Source: Clostridiales bacterium (GTDB taxonomy: Bacteria > Bacillota > Clostridia > Saccharofermentanales > Saccharofermentanaceae). Taken from it: a DNA stretch of 64,000 bases. Below the pieces are notes generated by a model. It was not told where the DNA came from, did not search any database, and worked only from the letters and a program-made list of their open reading frames with translations. The stretch is taken from the NCBI GenBank assembly GCA_017527865.1, contig JAFXPN010000014.1, positions 1-64,000 on the forward strand. The letters are read 5' to 3'. Made by a program: the position numbers and the translations under genes. Of the stretch, positions 1 through 7,882 are shown one piece after another (within the stretch, counting starts at the first letter, position 1; the number at the start of each line of letters is the position of its first letter).

Positions 1-217
1 CGTCCTTCTCGTCCTTATCGAGAGCTTTCTGAAGGCCGAGCCCCATAAGGAAGAAATTGAGGATACCGACACCGGCACCCAGAAGATTACCAAACAGGAC
101 GGGAAGGTCCCATCTTCCGATGATAAGAAAGACTGCTTCCAAAAGTACACTCATGATAAGCGTCGCGAGTGCGATGTAAGAAGTCATATTCTTGATTGCC
201 GAATCGATATTCTTCAA
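1..217 (-). CDS. ATP synthase subunit I-like membrane protein, cut by window edge
   Basis: The 72 visible codons begin at a TTG (217-215) with a strong ribosome binding site, AAGGAGAAAG, at 221-230; there is no ATG at this place. Two hydrophobic segments are visible (about residues 13-34 and 41-63), joined by a short loop with WDLP, and the second contains GNLLGAG and LNFFLMGLGLQKA. This is the usual start of the AtpI-like proteins encoded ahead of the F1Fo ATP synthase operon in Firmicutes, where they are thought to help c-ring assembly or Mg transport. The 3' end and any atpB lie outside the window, so the assignment rests on motif resemblance only. Confidence 0.55.
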   Translation of the reverse strand, partial: MKNIDSAIKNMTSYIALATLIMSVLLEAVFLIIGRWDLPVLFGNLLGAGVGILNFFLMGLGLQKALDKDEKD

Positions 218-241
218 ATTCTTTCTCCTTAAACTGCACCT

Positions 242-270
242 ATGCTACTACATTATTGACCATTAGTCAA
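242..270 (-). promoter_or_regulatory. Promoter of the AtpI-like gene
   Basis: On the minus strand TTGACT (270-265), a 17-base spacer and TAGCAT (247-242). The -35 box overlaps the folA stop codon, so the AtpI-like gene probably has its own start of transcription right after folA. Confidence 0.5.
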
Positions 271-770
271 TTTTTTCTTTTGTAAAACCTGACATTGAAT
301 GAGACGCCTGCTTCAGACATTATCTCATCTTCTTCCCGATCAAGCTCCCACTCGGGATCTTCATCGAGATTCGGGAAGTAAGCATCGGCAGTAAATTCCT
401 TATGGATATAAGTGATTATTGCCTCATCACAAAGATCGAGCATACTCTTATAGACGGATTCGCCGCCGATAAGAAATATCTTCTCATCAGGATGCATCTT
501 CTCGTACTCGCGAAGCTCTTCCCTGTCATGAAGGATGACTGCGCCTTCCTTCTCAAAGTCCTTGTTTCTTGTAAGGATGATGTTGACTCTCTTGGGCAGA
601 AGCCTTTCGCCGGGGAAAGTGAGCAGCGTCTTTCTTCCGAACACCACTGTATTACCGGAAGTATACTTACGGAAGACCCCCTTCTGATCCTCAGGAAGAG
701 AGATGAGAAGGTCACCCTTATATCCTATGCCCCAGTTCTGATCTACAGCTGCAATTGCCGTCATGCTCAT
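267..770 (-). CDS. folA: Dihydrofolate reductase
   Basis: Reduces dihydrofolate to tetrahydrofolate with NADPH; it regenerates the folate oxidised by ThyA. The 167-residue protein has the family length. Visible motifs are the WGIG loop near residue 13, the LPEDQ helix carrying the active-site Asp, VVFGRKT (NADPH binding) and FLIGGESVY near residue 100. The ATG at 770 has GGAGGTG eight bases upstream. It overlaps the preceding histidine phosphatase gene by four bases (ATGA), so the two are translationally coupled. It is the last gene of the thyA operon. Confidence 0.95.
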   Translation of the reverse strand: MSMTAIAAVDQNWGIGYKGDLLISLPEDQKGVFRKYTSGNTVVFGRKTLLTFPGERLLPKRVNIILTRNKDFEKEGAVILHDREELREYEKMHPDEKIFLIGGESVYKSMLDLCDEAIITYIHKEFTADAYFPNLDEDPEWELDREEDEIMSEAGVSFNVRFYKRKN

Positions 771-1495
771 ATACTCAACACCTCCGCGAAGTATCCTGAT
801 GAGGATACGGATTCATTCTTTGAAGTAAGATGTGCCGTGTCGCCGAAGACCTGCACACGGAACGAAGCGGTTCCCTCTTCACGCTCTTCAGAGCCTATTA
901 TGGTAACCGAAGAGGGCGCCATGAAGAAGTTCTGCCATAGACACGTAGGTGCAACACCTGTCATGTGTCCCGTAAGCAAAGCGGTAACTCCGAAGTGGCA
1001 GAACATAACTATAGTCTTGTCATTGTGGGACGTTACTTCATAAGTGCCGTCACTGCGCCTTACGTAGCCGTACCCCTTAAGAAGCTCATCGAAAGCGTAC
1101 GTCACGGCTTCGTATTCCGCGCGAATATTGCCGGACCTCATAAGATCCGTATCGTACCATCTGTCCTTATCGTGAAGATCCTTGTTGCCGCTAAAATAAG
1201 ACGGCATATGGTCCCAGCACATGCAGGGCTCATTCGTATCAGGATACTTAAGGTCATAATAGAATTCCTTAAGCCATGGAAGAACTGAAGCTTCGTGGTT
1301 AAGTCCGAGTTCAGCTCTTCTGTCGAGAGATACCTTGGCCGTATCCTTTGCTCGTCCCAGCGGGGACATATAGAAGTCGTCGACGTTCCATTTTGACACT
1401 CTGTCCGCGAGAAGCGAAGCCTCCTCCCACCCTCTCGGTGTAAGAGAATCGATCGTATAATCCGGTTCACAGTGTCTTACAAATACTATCCTCAT
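767..1495 (-). CDS. Histidine phosphatase (phosphoglycerate mutase superfamily)
   Basis: 242 residues. The N-terminus FVRHCEPDY (residues 5-13) carries the catalytic Arg-His of the RHG family, with Cys in place of Gly, followed by LTPRGWEEA; MFCHFGVT later supplies the second catalytic His. These enzymes hydrolyse phosphate monoesters through a phosphohistidine. The gene sits between thyA (one-base TGATG overlap) and folA (four-base ATGA overlap), so it is made in step with folate and thymidylate enzymes. Its substrate is unknown; a nucleotide or pterin phosphate would fit the setting, but that is inference. Confidence 0.85.
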   Translation of the reverse strand: MRIVFVRHCEPDYTIDSLTPRGWEEASLLADRVSKWNVDDFYMSPLGRAKDTAKVSLDRRAELGLNHEASVLPWLKEFYYDLKYPDTNEPCMCWDHMPSYFSGNKDLHDKDRWYDTDLMRSGNIRAEYEAVTYAFDELLKGYGYVRRSDGTYEVTSHNDKTIVMFCHFGVTALLTGHMTGVAPTCLWQNFFMAPSSVTIIGSEEREEGTASFRVQVFGDTAHLTSKNESVSSSGYFAEVLSI

Positions 1496-2325
1496 CAGAC
1501 GGCTACCGGTATCCCCTTTACTTTCTCACCGTACTGATAATTCTCAAGACGGATGTTGTCCGTGGTGAACTGATAGAAGTCCGTTATTCCCTCATCTATC
1601 ACAAGCTTCGGAGCAGGAAAACACGGCCGCGAGATAACTTCTTTTACTATCGGAACATGTCTGTCGTAAACATGTGCATCAGCGATAACATGTACAAGCT
1701 CGCCGACTTCAAAGCCCGTGCATCTCGCGAAAAGATGAACGAGAACTGCATACTGGCATACATTCCAGCCGTTAGCGACGAGCATGTCGTTACTTCTCTG
1801 ATTAAGGATCGCATTGAGCTTGTTGCCCGTTACATTGAATGTCATTGAATAAGCGCAGGGATAAAGATTCATCTCGTGAAGATCCTGATGAACATAAATA
1901 TTAGTCATGATTCGCCTGCTGCTGGGATTGTTCTTAAGGTCAAAGAGGACACGGTCGACCTGATCCATGTCACCTTCCTTATAGTGATGCTTTACACCCA
2001 GCTGATATCCGTAAGCTTTGCCGATAGATCCGTTCTCATCAGCCCATGCATCCCAGATATGTGTCCCGAGATCCTTCACGTTATTGGATTTTTTCTGCCA
2101 GATCCACAAGATCTCATCAACGGCACCCTTAAAATTGATGTAACGCTGTGTAAGCATGGGAAACTCTTTAGACAGATCATAGCGGTTTACGACACCGAAC
2201 TTCTTAAATGTATATGCAGGAGTCCCGTCTTCCCAATGAGGCCTCACCTTCTCATTCTCTGTCGTATATCCCGAATTCAGGATATCATTGATATTCTGAT
2301 CAAAGATCTCGTCCGCTCTGCTCAT
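1495..2325 (-). CDS. thyA: Thymidylate synthase
   Basis: Methylates dUMP to dTMP using methylene-tetrahydrofolate. 276 residues, close to the ThyA norm. The catalytic Cys lies in LYPCAYSMTF, the phosphate-binding block is NQRSNDMLVANGWNV, and HVYDRH is the conserved dUMP-binding Tyr/His block. The ATG at 2325 follows GGAGGCGATCCAAT. First gene of a three-gene operon with the histidine phosphatase and folA, a logical pairing because ThyA is the reaction that creates the need for DHFR. Confidence 0.96.
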   Translation of the reverse strand: MSRADEIFDQNINDILNSGYTTENEKVRPHWEDGTPAYTFKKFGVVNRYDLSKEFPMLTQRYINFKGAVDEILWIWQKKSNNVKDLGTHIWDAWADENGSIGKAYGYQLGVKHHYKEGDMDQVDRVLFDLKNNPSSRRIMTNIYVHQDLHEMNLYPCAYSMTFNVTGNKLNAILNQRSNDMLVANGWNVCQYAVLVHLFARCTGFEVGELVHVIADAHVYDRHVPIVKEVISRPCFPAPKLVIDEGITDFYQFTTDNIRLENYQYGEKVKGIPVAV

Positions 2326-2378
2326 ATTGGATCGCCTCCGATGATAATCTTCTCAATATAATAACATAAACCTTAATC

Positions 2379-2407
2379 TTGACTTGCATAAAATTAAAAC
2401 TTGTAAT
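2379..2407 (+). promoter_or_regulatory. Promoter of the tRNA-Pro pair
   Basis: TTGACT at 2379-2384, 17-base spacer, TGTAAT at 2402-2407. It lies 36 bases before the first tRNA and points away from thyA. Confidence 0.7.
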
Positions 2408-2443
2408 ATCATCTTATAGCTGTCTAAGGCTCGCTCGGAATAT

Positions 2444-2519
2444 CGGGGTGTGGCTCAGGTGGTAGAGTGCTTGCTTCGGGAGCAAGAGGCCGTGGGTTCG
2501 AGTCCCGCCACTCCGACCA
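2444..2519 (+). tRNA. tRNA-Pro (anticodon CGG)
   Basis: 76 nt including an encoded CCA. Acceptor arm CGGGGTG/CACTCCG with discriminator A, D arm GCTC/GAGT, anticodon stem CTTGC/GCAAG with loop TTCGGGA giving anticodon CGG, and T loop TTCGAGT. CGGGGTGT is the normal 5' end of bacterial tRNA-Pro. Confidence 0.95.
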
Positions 2520-2548
2520 GATCTTCCGAACGGCATGGGACAGTATAT

Positions 2549-2625
2549 CGGGGTGTAGCTCAGGTGGCTAGAGTGCTTGCTTAGGGAGCAAGAGGTCGTG
2601 GGTTCAAGTCCCGTCACTCCGACCA
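2549..2625 (+). tRNA. tRNA-Pro (anticodon AGG)
   Basis: 77 nt including CCA, almost a copy of the first tRNA-Pro. The anticodon loop is TTAGGGA between stems CTTGC and GCAAG, so the wobble base is A34 (AGG). The T loop is TTCAAGT. A proline tRNA with A34 is unusual in bacteria; it would read CCU and, if converted to inosine, also CCC. Confidence 0.92.
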
Positions 2626-2627
2626 TA

Positions 2628-2657
2628 AGCCTTGAGGCATAAGTCTCAAGGCTTTTC
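2628..2657 (+). terminator. Terminator of the tRNA-Pro transcript
   Basis: Stem AGCCTTGAG (2628-2636), eight-base loop, CTCAAGGCT (2645-2653), then a short T run. It lies directly behind the second tRNA. Confidence 0.85.
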
Positions 2658-2687
2658 TTATGAGAATAACGGCGCAAAGAATCGAAT

Positions 2688-4085
2688 ATGACGGAAAAAA
2701 TGACCGTATCTGATGACAGATCAAAGGATTTCACGGAAGGCAGCGTGGCAGGCCTCATCTTAAAACAGGCCCTTCCTCTTATGCTCTCCGGTTTTGTCCA
2801 GCTTCTTTATAATATAGTCGACCGTATATATATCGGGCACATTTCCGGAGAAGGCAAAGATGCTCTTACGGGCCTCGGCCTCACTTTCCCCGTTGTCTCG
2901 ATCGTATTAGCATTCACGATGCTCTTCGGTCAGGGCGGTTCTCCCGTGTTTTCCATTGCTTCGGGAGCAGGCAATAAAGAAAAGGCAAAAAGAGTGCTCG
3001 GAAATTCCTTTACGCTGCTTACCGCAGGCAGTCTGATCCTCACTGCCGTCATACTCGTCTTTATGAAACCCGTCCTGTATACACTGGGAGCGAACAGCCT
3101 GACATATCCTTATGCGAGAGCATATCTTAAGATCTATATGATCGGCACTTTCTCGACAATGCTCGCCAACGGTCTTAATTACTATATCAGCGCACAGGGG
3201 TTTCCCGTTACTTCAATGATCACCACCCTTTCAGGAGCAATTCTTAATATCATCCTCGACCCTGTCTTCATATACGGTCTCAACCTCGGTATCAGCGGCG
3301 CTGCGGCCGCTACCGTAATATCGCAGACAGTCTCACTTATCTGGGTGATCGCATTTCTTACGGGCAAAAAGCCTATTTACAGACTCGATCCTCATTATAT
3401 GCGGCCGAAGCTTATCATTTGTGTCGAGATCTGCTCTGTCGGCTTCACGGGTTTTATCATGCAGTTTACCAACAGTCTTAACCAGACTGTATGCAACCGT
3501 ACACTTATTAAGTACGGCAGCAACGAATATGTCGGGATAATGACCATCGTAAGCTCAGTTAGGGACATCATGAGCGTGGTCGTTCATTCAATAACAAACG
3601 GCGCAGCTCCGGTCATGGGCTTTAATTACGGTGCCGGAAGACCGGAACGCGTGCGTCAGGGGATCCGGACATCTTTCCTTTTCGCTTTTGCTTATACTGC
3701 CGTTGCCTGGCTTCTGATCATTATCTTCCCCGGATTCTTCATAAAGATGTTTACTGACGATACGGCTCTTGTTGAAGCCGCTGTGCCTGCCCTGCACCTT
3801 TATTTCCTTGCTTACATCTTTATGGCCTTTCAGTTCTCGGGGCAGTCCACGTTTATGTCTCTCGGAAAGAGCGGGCGCGCGGTCTTCTTCTCTGTTTTTC
3901 GAAAAGTGATCCTCGTCATACCTCTGACCATTCTGCTTCCGAGATTCACGGATCCTTCCGTGAACGGAGTATTCATGGCAGAACCCGACTCGAACGTCGT
4001 AGGCGGACTTGCAAGCTTTATTACGATGTATCTTACGGTCTACAGAAAACTCGGATCAGACAAATCTTCTTATCGTAACGACTGA
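2688..4085 (+). CDS. MATE family multidrug/cation antiporter
   Basis: 465-residue polytopic membrane protein with about twelve hydrophobic helices. The start (SVAGLILKQALPLM, then QLLYNIVDRIYIGH) and the motif NGAAPVMGFNYGAG are typical of MATE exporters, which expel drugs or metabolites in exchange for Na+ or H+. No convincing ribosome binding site precedes the ATG at 2688; an in-frame ATG four codons downstream is an alternative. The last 30 bases overlap the 3' end of the NlpC/P60 gene on the opposite strand. Substrate unknown. Confidence 0.92.
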   Translation: MTEKMTVSDDRSKDFTEGSVAGLILKQALPLMLSGFVQLLYNIVDRIYIGHISGEGKDALTGLGLTFPVVSIVLAFTMLFGQGGSPVFSIASGAGNKEKAKRVLGNSFTLLTAGSLILTAVILVFMKPVLYTLGANSLTYPYARAYLKIYMIGTFSTMLANGLNYYISAQGFPVTSMITTLSGAILNIILDPVFIYGLNLGISGAAAATVISQTVSLIWVIAFLTGKKPIYRLDPHYMRPKLIICVEICSVGFTGFIMQFTNSLNQTVCNRTLIKYGSNEYVGIMTIVSSVRDIMSVVVHSITNGAAPVMGFNYGAGRPERVRQGIRTSFLFAFAYTAVAWLLIIIFPGFFIKMFTDDTALVEAAVPALHLYFLAYIFMAFQFSGQSTFMSLGKSGRAVFFSVFRKVILVIPLTILLPRFTDPSVNGVFMAEPDSNVVGGLASFITMYLTVYRKLGSDKSSYRND

Positions 4086-5267
4086 ACCCATAGGCCATGT
4101 TGTCGTTATAACGCCCATACGCGAATTTGAAGCGTGAATACAAGTGCCGTTGCCTATATAAAGGCTGACGTGATCGATATATCCGTCATTATTGTAATCA
4201 TGGCATATTACATCACCGGTACTAATATTCTCGGCAGATACCGCGCTTCCGAGAGCAGCTATCTCAGCAGCATTGTGAGGAAGACCGATCCCGTAGTAAT
4301 TCGCATAAACATACGACACGAATCCGGAACAGTCAAAACCGGAAGGAGAAGCGCCGCTGTATACATAAGGAACACCGACAAACTGCAGGCAGAAGTTCGC
4401 GAAGTCACCGTAAGACGATCCGTCGACAGGAGTCTGTGACGGAGTCACGGGCTGAGCCGGAGGCTGATCGGTACAAAGATCCGCCTTGACATAATTACCG
4501 TCGCTTGTTCTGTACCAGCCGTTGTCAGTAACTGCTGTAACGGTTATGGCATCACCCGGATTAAGACCCGTGACAAGAGAGTATTCCGTTCCCGGACCTG
4601 ATCTGACATTCATTACACACGAAGCATAAACAGTCGCATTAAACGGCGTCTCATTTACGGAAGACTGCGAAGACACGGGTGTCGGCGAAGGAGTAGCTGT
4701 AGGTGCCGATGTGGGGACAGGAGTCGGTGTAGGAGTCGACGTAGGAAGCGGAGTCGGCGTAGCAGTCGGAAGCACGATCTCCTCCTCTGACAGCAAAGAC
4801 GACAGGACATAACCTTCCATGCCGTCATCAGTCCTTATCTTGGACCATTCAGATCCGTATGATATACGGATAACATCCGTTGAATAAGTTATCTGTCCAA
4901 TAATGTCGGAATCTACGGTCGGATCACTTCTAAGATTCGCGATATCCACGCTTATCCACAGATGAGATCCGTCATGAACAAAATCATCGGGATCGATGAT
5001 ATCGTCCTCCATATCCTCATCCATAGACAGCATAAAAGTCCTGTCTTCAATATCATCAGTCTTCTCGGTAACTTCCGCAGATATATGGGAATCAACCGTA
5101 AAATAATACGCAGGGACAGATGATGACGGTTCGGCTGATGTAATTGCCATCTCGGGTGCCTGAAGCGACACGTCATTGACAGCGCCGATATCATCGACGC
5201 TCAACACATGAAACGTTAATGCCAGACCGACAACGGCGGCTGTTACTTTGCGTGCCGACATAAACAT
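4056..5267 (-). CDS. Secreted SH3b-SH3b-NlpC/P60 peptidoglycan hydrolase
   Basis: Predicted cell-wall endopeptidase cutting stem peptides. From the N-terminus: signal peptide (basic SARK, then a hydrophobic stretch), a first bacterial SH3 domain (VDIANLRSDPTVDSDIIG), a Pro/Thr/Ser linker of PTPTP-type repeats, a second SH3 (MNVRSGPGTEYSLV), and a C-terminal NlpC/P60 domain with catalytic Cys in GFDCSGF, His in IDHVSLYIGNG and a third polar residue in CIHAS. The reading frame stays open back to a TTG at 5306, but that lies inside the upstream terminator; the ATG at 5267 sits six bases behind a TATAAT and gives a proper signal peptide, so it is preferred. About 403 residues. Confidence 0.9.
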   Translation of the reverse strand: MFMSARKVTAAVVGLALTFHVLSVDDIGAVNDVSLQAPEMAITSAEPSSSVPAYYFTVDSHISAEVTEKTDDIEDRTFMLSMDEDMEDDIIDPDDFVHDGSHLWISVDIANLRSDPTVDSDIIGQITYSTDVIRISYGSEWSKIRTDDGMEGYVLSSLLSEEEIVLPTATPTPLPTSTPTPTPVPTSAPTATPSPTPVSSQSSVNETPFNATVYASCVMNVRSGPGTEYSLVTGLNPGDAITVTAVTDNGWYRTSDGNYVKADLCTDQPPAQPVTPSQTPVDGSSYGDFANFCLQFVGVPYVYSGASPSGFDCSGFVSYVYANYYGIGLPHNAAEIAALGSAVSAENISTGDVICHDYNNDGYIDHVSLYIGNGTCIHASNSRMGVITTTWPMGSVVTIRRFV

Positions 5268-5273
5268 ATGATA

Positions 5274-5279
5274 ATTATA
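5274..5279 (-). promoter_or_regulatory. -10 box of the NlpC/P60 gene (leaderless candidate)
   Basis: TATAAT on the minus strand, exactly six bases before the ATG at 5267, with no ribosome binding site between. I see no good -35 box at 16-18 bases. Confidence 0.45.
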
Positions 5280-5302
5280 AACTCTTAAGGGTGAACTGAT
5301 CA

Positions 5303-5330
5303 GCAAAAAAGCGGCATCAGCCGCTTTTGT
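5303..5330 (-). terminator. Terminator of the kinase/VWA/PP2C operon
   Basis: On the minus strand AAAAGCGGC, loop TGAT, GCCGC, then TTTTTT. It closes the four-gene operon and separates it from the NlpC/P60 gene. Confidence 0.9.
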
Positions 5331-5360
5331 AAAACAATTATCACGGAAATGAAATATAAG

Positions 5361-6002
5361 TCAGAGGAACTCCGAGAAATCATCGAGAGTCTGTGAATCG
5401 TCGGCTTTAGGCTTCTGATCCGCCTTCGCATCGTCCTTTTCTTTCTCTTCGTCTTTTGATTTCTCCTGCTCTTTAAGGGCTGCTTCTTCTGCCTTGCGCT
5501 TTTCTTCGAGTTCAGCCGCCTTTTTCTGGCGTGATTCCTCGAGCGCCTTCTGCTGAGCGGCGCGTCTTTCTTCTCTTGCCTTAATCTTAGCCTCTTCTTC
5601 CGACTTTTGGGCTTCTTTCTCGGCTCTTTCCTTCGCTATGGTCTCCCTCTTCTCTTTGCTCATATGAGTAGAAGCGGCAGCTTTCTGAAGTTCATCAATA
5701 GATTCGGGAGCCATGATCTGCTTCCTGATCTCCTCCATCTTCTTACGCGACTCTTCTTGAACGCGAAGCTCATGCTGTGCAACTTCCTGACCGAGATCCT
5801 GAAGCTGCGAGAGTTCTGCAGTAGAAGGAGCAGCAACAGCCGTCTCTTCTTCGGGCGCAAGTGTCTTTCTGTAATCTCCGCCTTTGATGTGAACATTGTC
5901 GACACCCGGATTCGAAAAATCCGACGCAGCCTCAAGGATAGACTTGATGTCGGGAATCTTTACACCCGGTAATACTTCATACTTTTTCTCTTCTCTATCC
6001 AT
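5361..6002 (-). CDS. Highly charged coiled-coil protein of the TerY-P-like operon
   Basis: 213 residues; I recognise no family. The first 35 residues (VLPGVKIPDIKSIL and on) look foldable, residues about 70-120 are helical, and about 120-200 is a long run of Glu/Lys/Ala heptads expected to form a coiled coil, ending in an acidic tail with LDDFSEFL. No membrane segment or signal peptide. It starts three bases after the PP2C stop, and the operon terminator follows. The position suggests a structural partner, adaptor or substrate of the kinase/phosphatase pair. The short hydrophobic C-terminal peptide could be a docking motif (inference). Confidence 0.8.
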   Translation of the reverse strand: MDREEKKYEVLPGVKIPDIKSILEAASDFSNPGVDNVHIKGGDYRKTLAPEEETAVAAPSTAELSQLQDLGQEVAQHELRVQEESRKKMEEIRKQIMAPESIDELQKAAASTHMSKEKRETIAKERAEKEAQKSEEEAKIKAREERRAAQQKALEESRQKKAAELEEKRKAEEAALKEQEKSKDEEKEKDDAKADQKPKADDSQTLDDFSEFL

Positions 6003-6005
6003 ATA

Positions 6006-7157
6006 TCATTTCCCCAATATAAATATTTTGATCAGCAACAGAATGATAGCTATAAGTTCCGCAAGGGCAACGGCTTTAAGCAGCAAAGAGGAACCGGCTG
6101 ACTTCTTCGGAGCAGATGATCCCGGTTCGGAAGGTTTAGCTTCGCTCACTGCAGGTTCAGACTGAACTGTCCTGACAGGCTTGGCCGGAACAGGACTTGC
6201 CTTAGCAACTGCATTATAATCTTCATCGTCGCCCTGAGCATCAGCCGAAGGAGCAGGATTTGATGCGCAGTTCTTTATCATCTCCTGCGCTTTCTTAACT
6301 TCGGGCGCCATGGAAACGGTAAGTTCTTTAAATGAATCATCGCTGTTTCCGAATTTGTCTGCACTCTTTGGCAGAGTCTCGGGATCGGGACCGGCCGTGC
6401 CTTCAAACAGCAGGATACCGAACGATGAATCGTCACTCATATTCGAAGCACCGACAACATACTGTGCAAGGATCGCTTCTATCTCCTTTTGAGACTGTTC
6501 TCTCCCTTTAAGTGCAGTATCGATCATACGGGCAACGACCGGCTTAACGAGTCCGGATGCCTCATCATAGACATTATCCTGAACGCCGTCGGTCATAAGG
6601 GCTATACCGTGAATACCGTCAGTGGTGGTCTTAACGAGCCTCATATAGTCCGCAGAATGAGGAATGGTCACAAAGTATGTATGCCCTGCCTTATCATTCT
6701 GCGGCATCGTGACCGGCCTGACAGAGGAAGGAGTCGAACAAGCTATAAGACCGTCTCCCAGATGTCCGATGAGCACCCTCCTGTCCTTAACGGCACAGAA
6801 CATCAATGTGCACGATAACCTCTCGAGAGTATCGAGTTTATACTTCTCCATTATATTCGCGAAAGCTATATGTATGGACGATATGATTATCTGTTTTACG
6901 GCAGCTTCACGGTTCTCGTAATAAAGAGCATCAAAGTAACTGATCAGAAGCTCGGATACGATCTCACAGACAGACTTTGATCCGTATCTTGCGTGTGTAT
7001 ACTGCTTTGATCCGGCCCCGTCGCATACGACGACAACAGAAACCCCGTCCCTTTGCACTGCAAGGGAATAATCTTCACAGGGAATCCCTCTTCCCTTGTG
7101 TTTATTGCCGGTTAAGGTTACTGCTGAAACGGTTACATTCGGCATGGCAGCGGTCAC
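6006..7157 (-). CDS. PP2C-type Ser/Thr phosphatase with C-terminal membrane anchor
   Basis: 383 residues. The phosphatase domain (about 1-260) shows the metal-binding residues in CEDYS (Glu28-Asp29), VVVVCDGAGS (Asp46-Gly47), ALMTDGVQD and SDDSSFG. A Pro/Ser/Glu-rich linker follows, then one hydrophobic helix at the very end (VALAELIAIILLLIKIFIL), so the enzyme is anchored by its tail with the catalytic domain in the cytoplasm. It overlaps the upstream VWA gene by four bases. Expected role: removes phosphate groups placed by the neighbouring kinase, as in TerY-P triads. Confidence 0.9.
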   Translation of the reverse strand: MTAAMPNVTVSAVTLTGNKHKGRGIPCEDYSLAVQRDGVSVVVVCDGAGSKQYTHARYGSKSVCEIVSELLISYFDALYYENREAAVKQIIISSIHIAFANIMEKYKLDTLERLSCTLMFCAVKDRRVLIGHLGDGLIACSTPSSVRPVTMPQNDKAGHTYFVTIPHSADYMRLVKTTTDGIHGIALMTDGVQDNVYDEASGLVKPVVARMIDTALKGREQSQKEIEAILAQYVVGASNMSDDSSFGILLFEGTAGPDPETLPKSADKFGNSDDSFKELTVSMAPEVKKAQEMIKNCASNPAPSADAQGDDEDYNAVAKASPVPAKPVRTVQSEPAVSEAKPSEPGSSAPKKSAGSSLLLKAVALAELIAIILLLIKIFILGK

Positions 7158-7876
7158 TCTTCCATAAACTTAAAGAAATCATCAACGTCTACCGATTCAC
7201 CCTCGGGTTCGGTCGACAGATTGTAAAGGGCATCGTCGCTCGCACCGGAAGAGACGATGGACGAACTTGATGAACCCAGGAATTCAAAGAGTTTTCCGAA
7301 GTCTCCGGATGATATCGATATGGGTTCTTCACGCTTAACGGAAAGCCTCTTCAATATATCGAAGTCAACGCTGTTTCCGACACCGATATTAAATACGACA
7401 AGCTTATCATTGCTCTCGAGCTCATTGCAGGCCTTGATCGCAAGTTCCATATTGGCGAGCGCATTCGGTCCCTGAGGAGCGCCGTCGGTAATAACTACAA
7501 GCCAGGGCTGATAGTATTTGATGCCCTGCTCCTTATATCCCTCTTTACGGGCGTTAAGAAGCTCAAGCGCTGTCAGGATCCCCTCACCGATAGGAGTCAT
7601 CGTAGTGGATGCGGATATCTCCGGAAGATCACCTGCGATCTTGCCGAAAGGCATGACGATCTCAACAGATGAACCGAAGGTAATTATCGCGATATCCGTA
7701 GCGGATCTCGTATCATCATTCGCCTTGATCGAAGCAATGAAGTTAGTAAGGCCCTGATTGAGCTGCTTGATAGGATTTCCCATCATCGAACCCGATGTAT
7801 CAAGACAAAAACAGATCGGAAGTCTTCTCTTCGTGCTGCTGCCAAAATCCGAAGCATTAATGTTGTTCTCAGACAT
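7154..7876 (-). CDS. VWA domain protein, TerY type
   Basis: 240 residues with one von Willebrand A domain. The complete MIDAS is visible: DTSGS at residues 26-30, the Thr in TTMTPIGEG, and the Asp in VVITDGAPQG. Length and sequence resemble TerY of the tellurite-resistance-associated TerY-P triad (VWA + PP2C + kinase). The C-terminal 50 residues are Ser-rich, then acidic (VDVDDFFKFMEE). It starts six bases after the kinase stop and overlaps the PP2C start by four. Likely a metal-dependent binding scaffold in the cytoplasm. Confidence 0.9.
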   Translation of the reverse strand: MSENNINASDFGSSTKRRLPICFCLDTSGSMMGNPIKQLNQGLTNFIASIKANDDTRSATDIAIITFGSSVEIVMPFGKIAGDLPEISASTTMTPIGEGILTALELLNARKEGYKEQGIKYYQPWLVVITDGAPQGPNALANMELAIKACNELESNDKLVVFNIGVGNSVDFDILKRLSVKREEPISISSGDFGKLFEFLGSSSSSIVSSGASDDALYNLSTEPEGESVDVDDFFKFMEE

Positions 7877-7882
7877 GTGACT

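Noticed and set aside
254..274. Hairpin ATTGAC/GTCAAT followed by T on the plus strand, as a terminator
   Set aside because: No plus-strand gene ends here; the sequence is better explained as the -35 region of the AtpI-like gene.
402..1043. 213-codon plus-strand frame over folA and the phosphatase
   Set aside because: Shadow of two clearly conserved minus-strand genes.
5268..5306. TTG start for the NlpC/P60 gene at 5306
   Set aside because: It lies in the T tract of the upstream terminator and would bury the signal peptide behind 13 residues.
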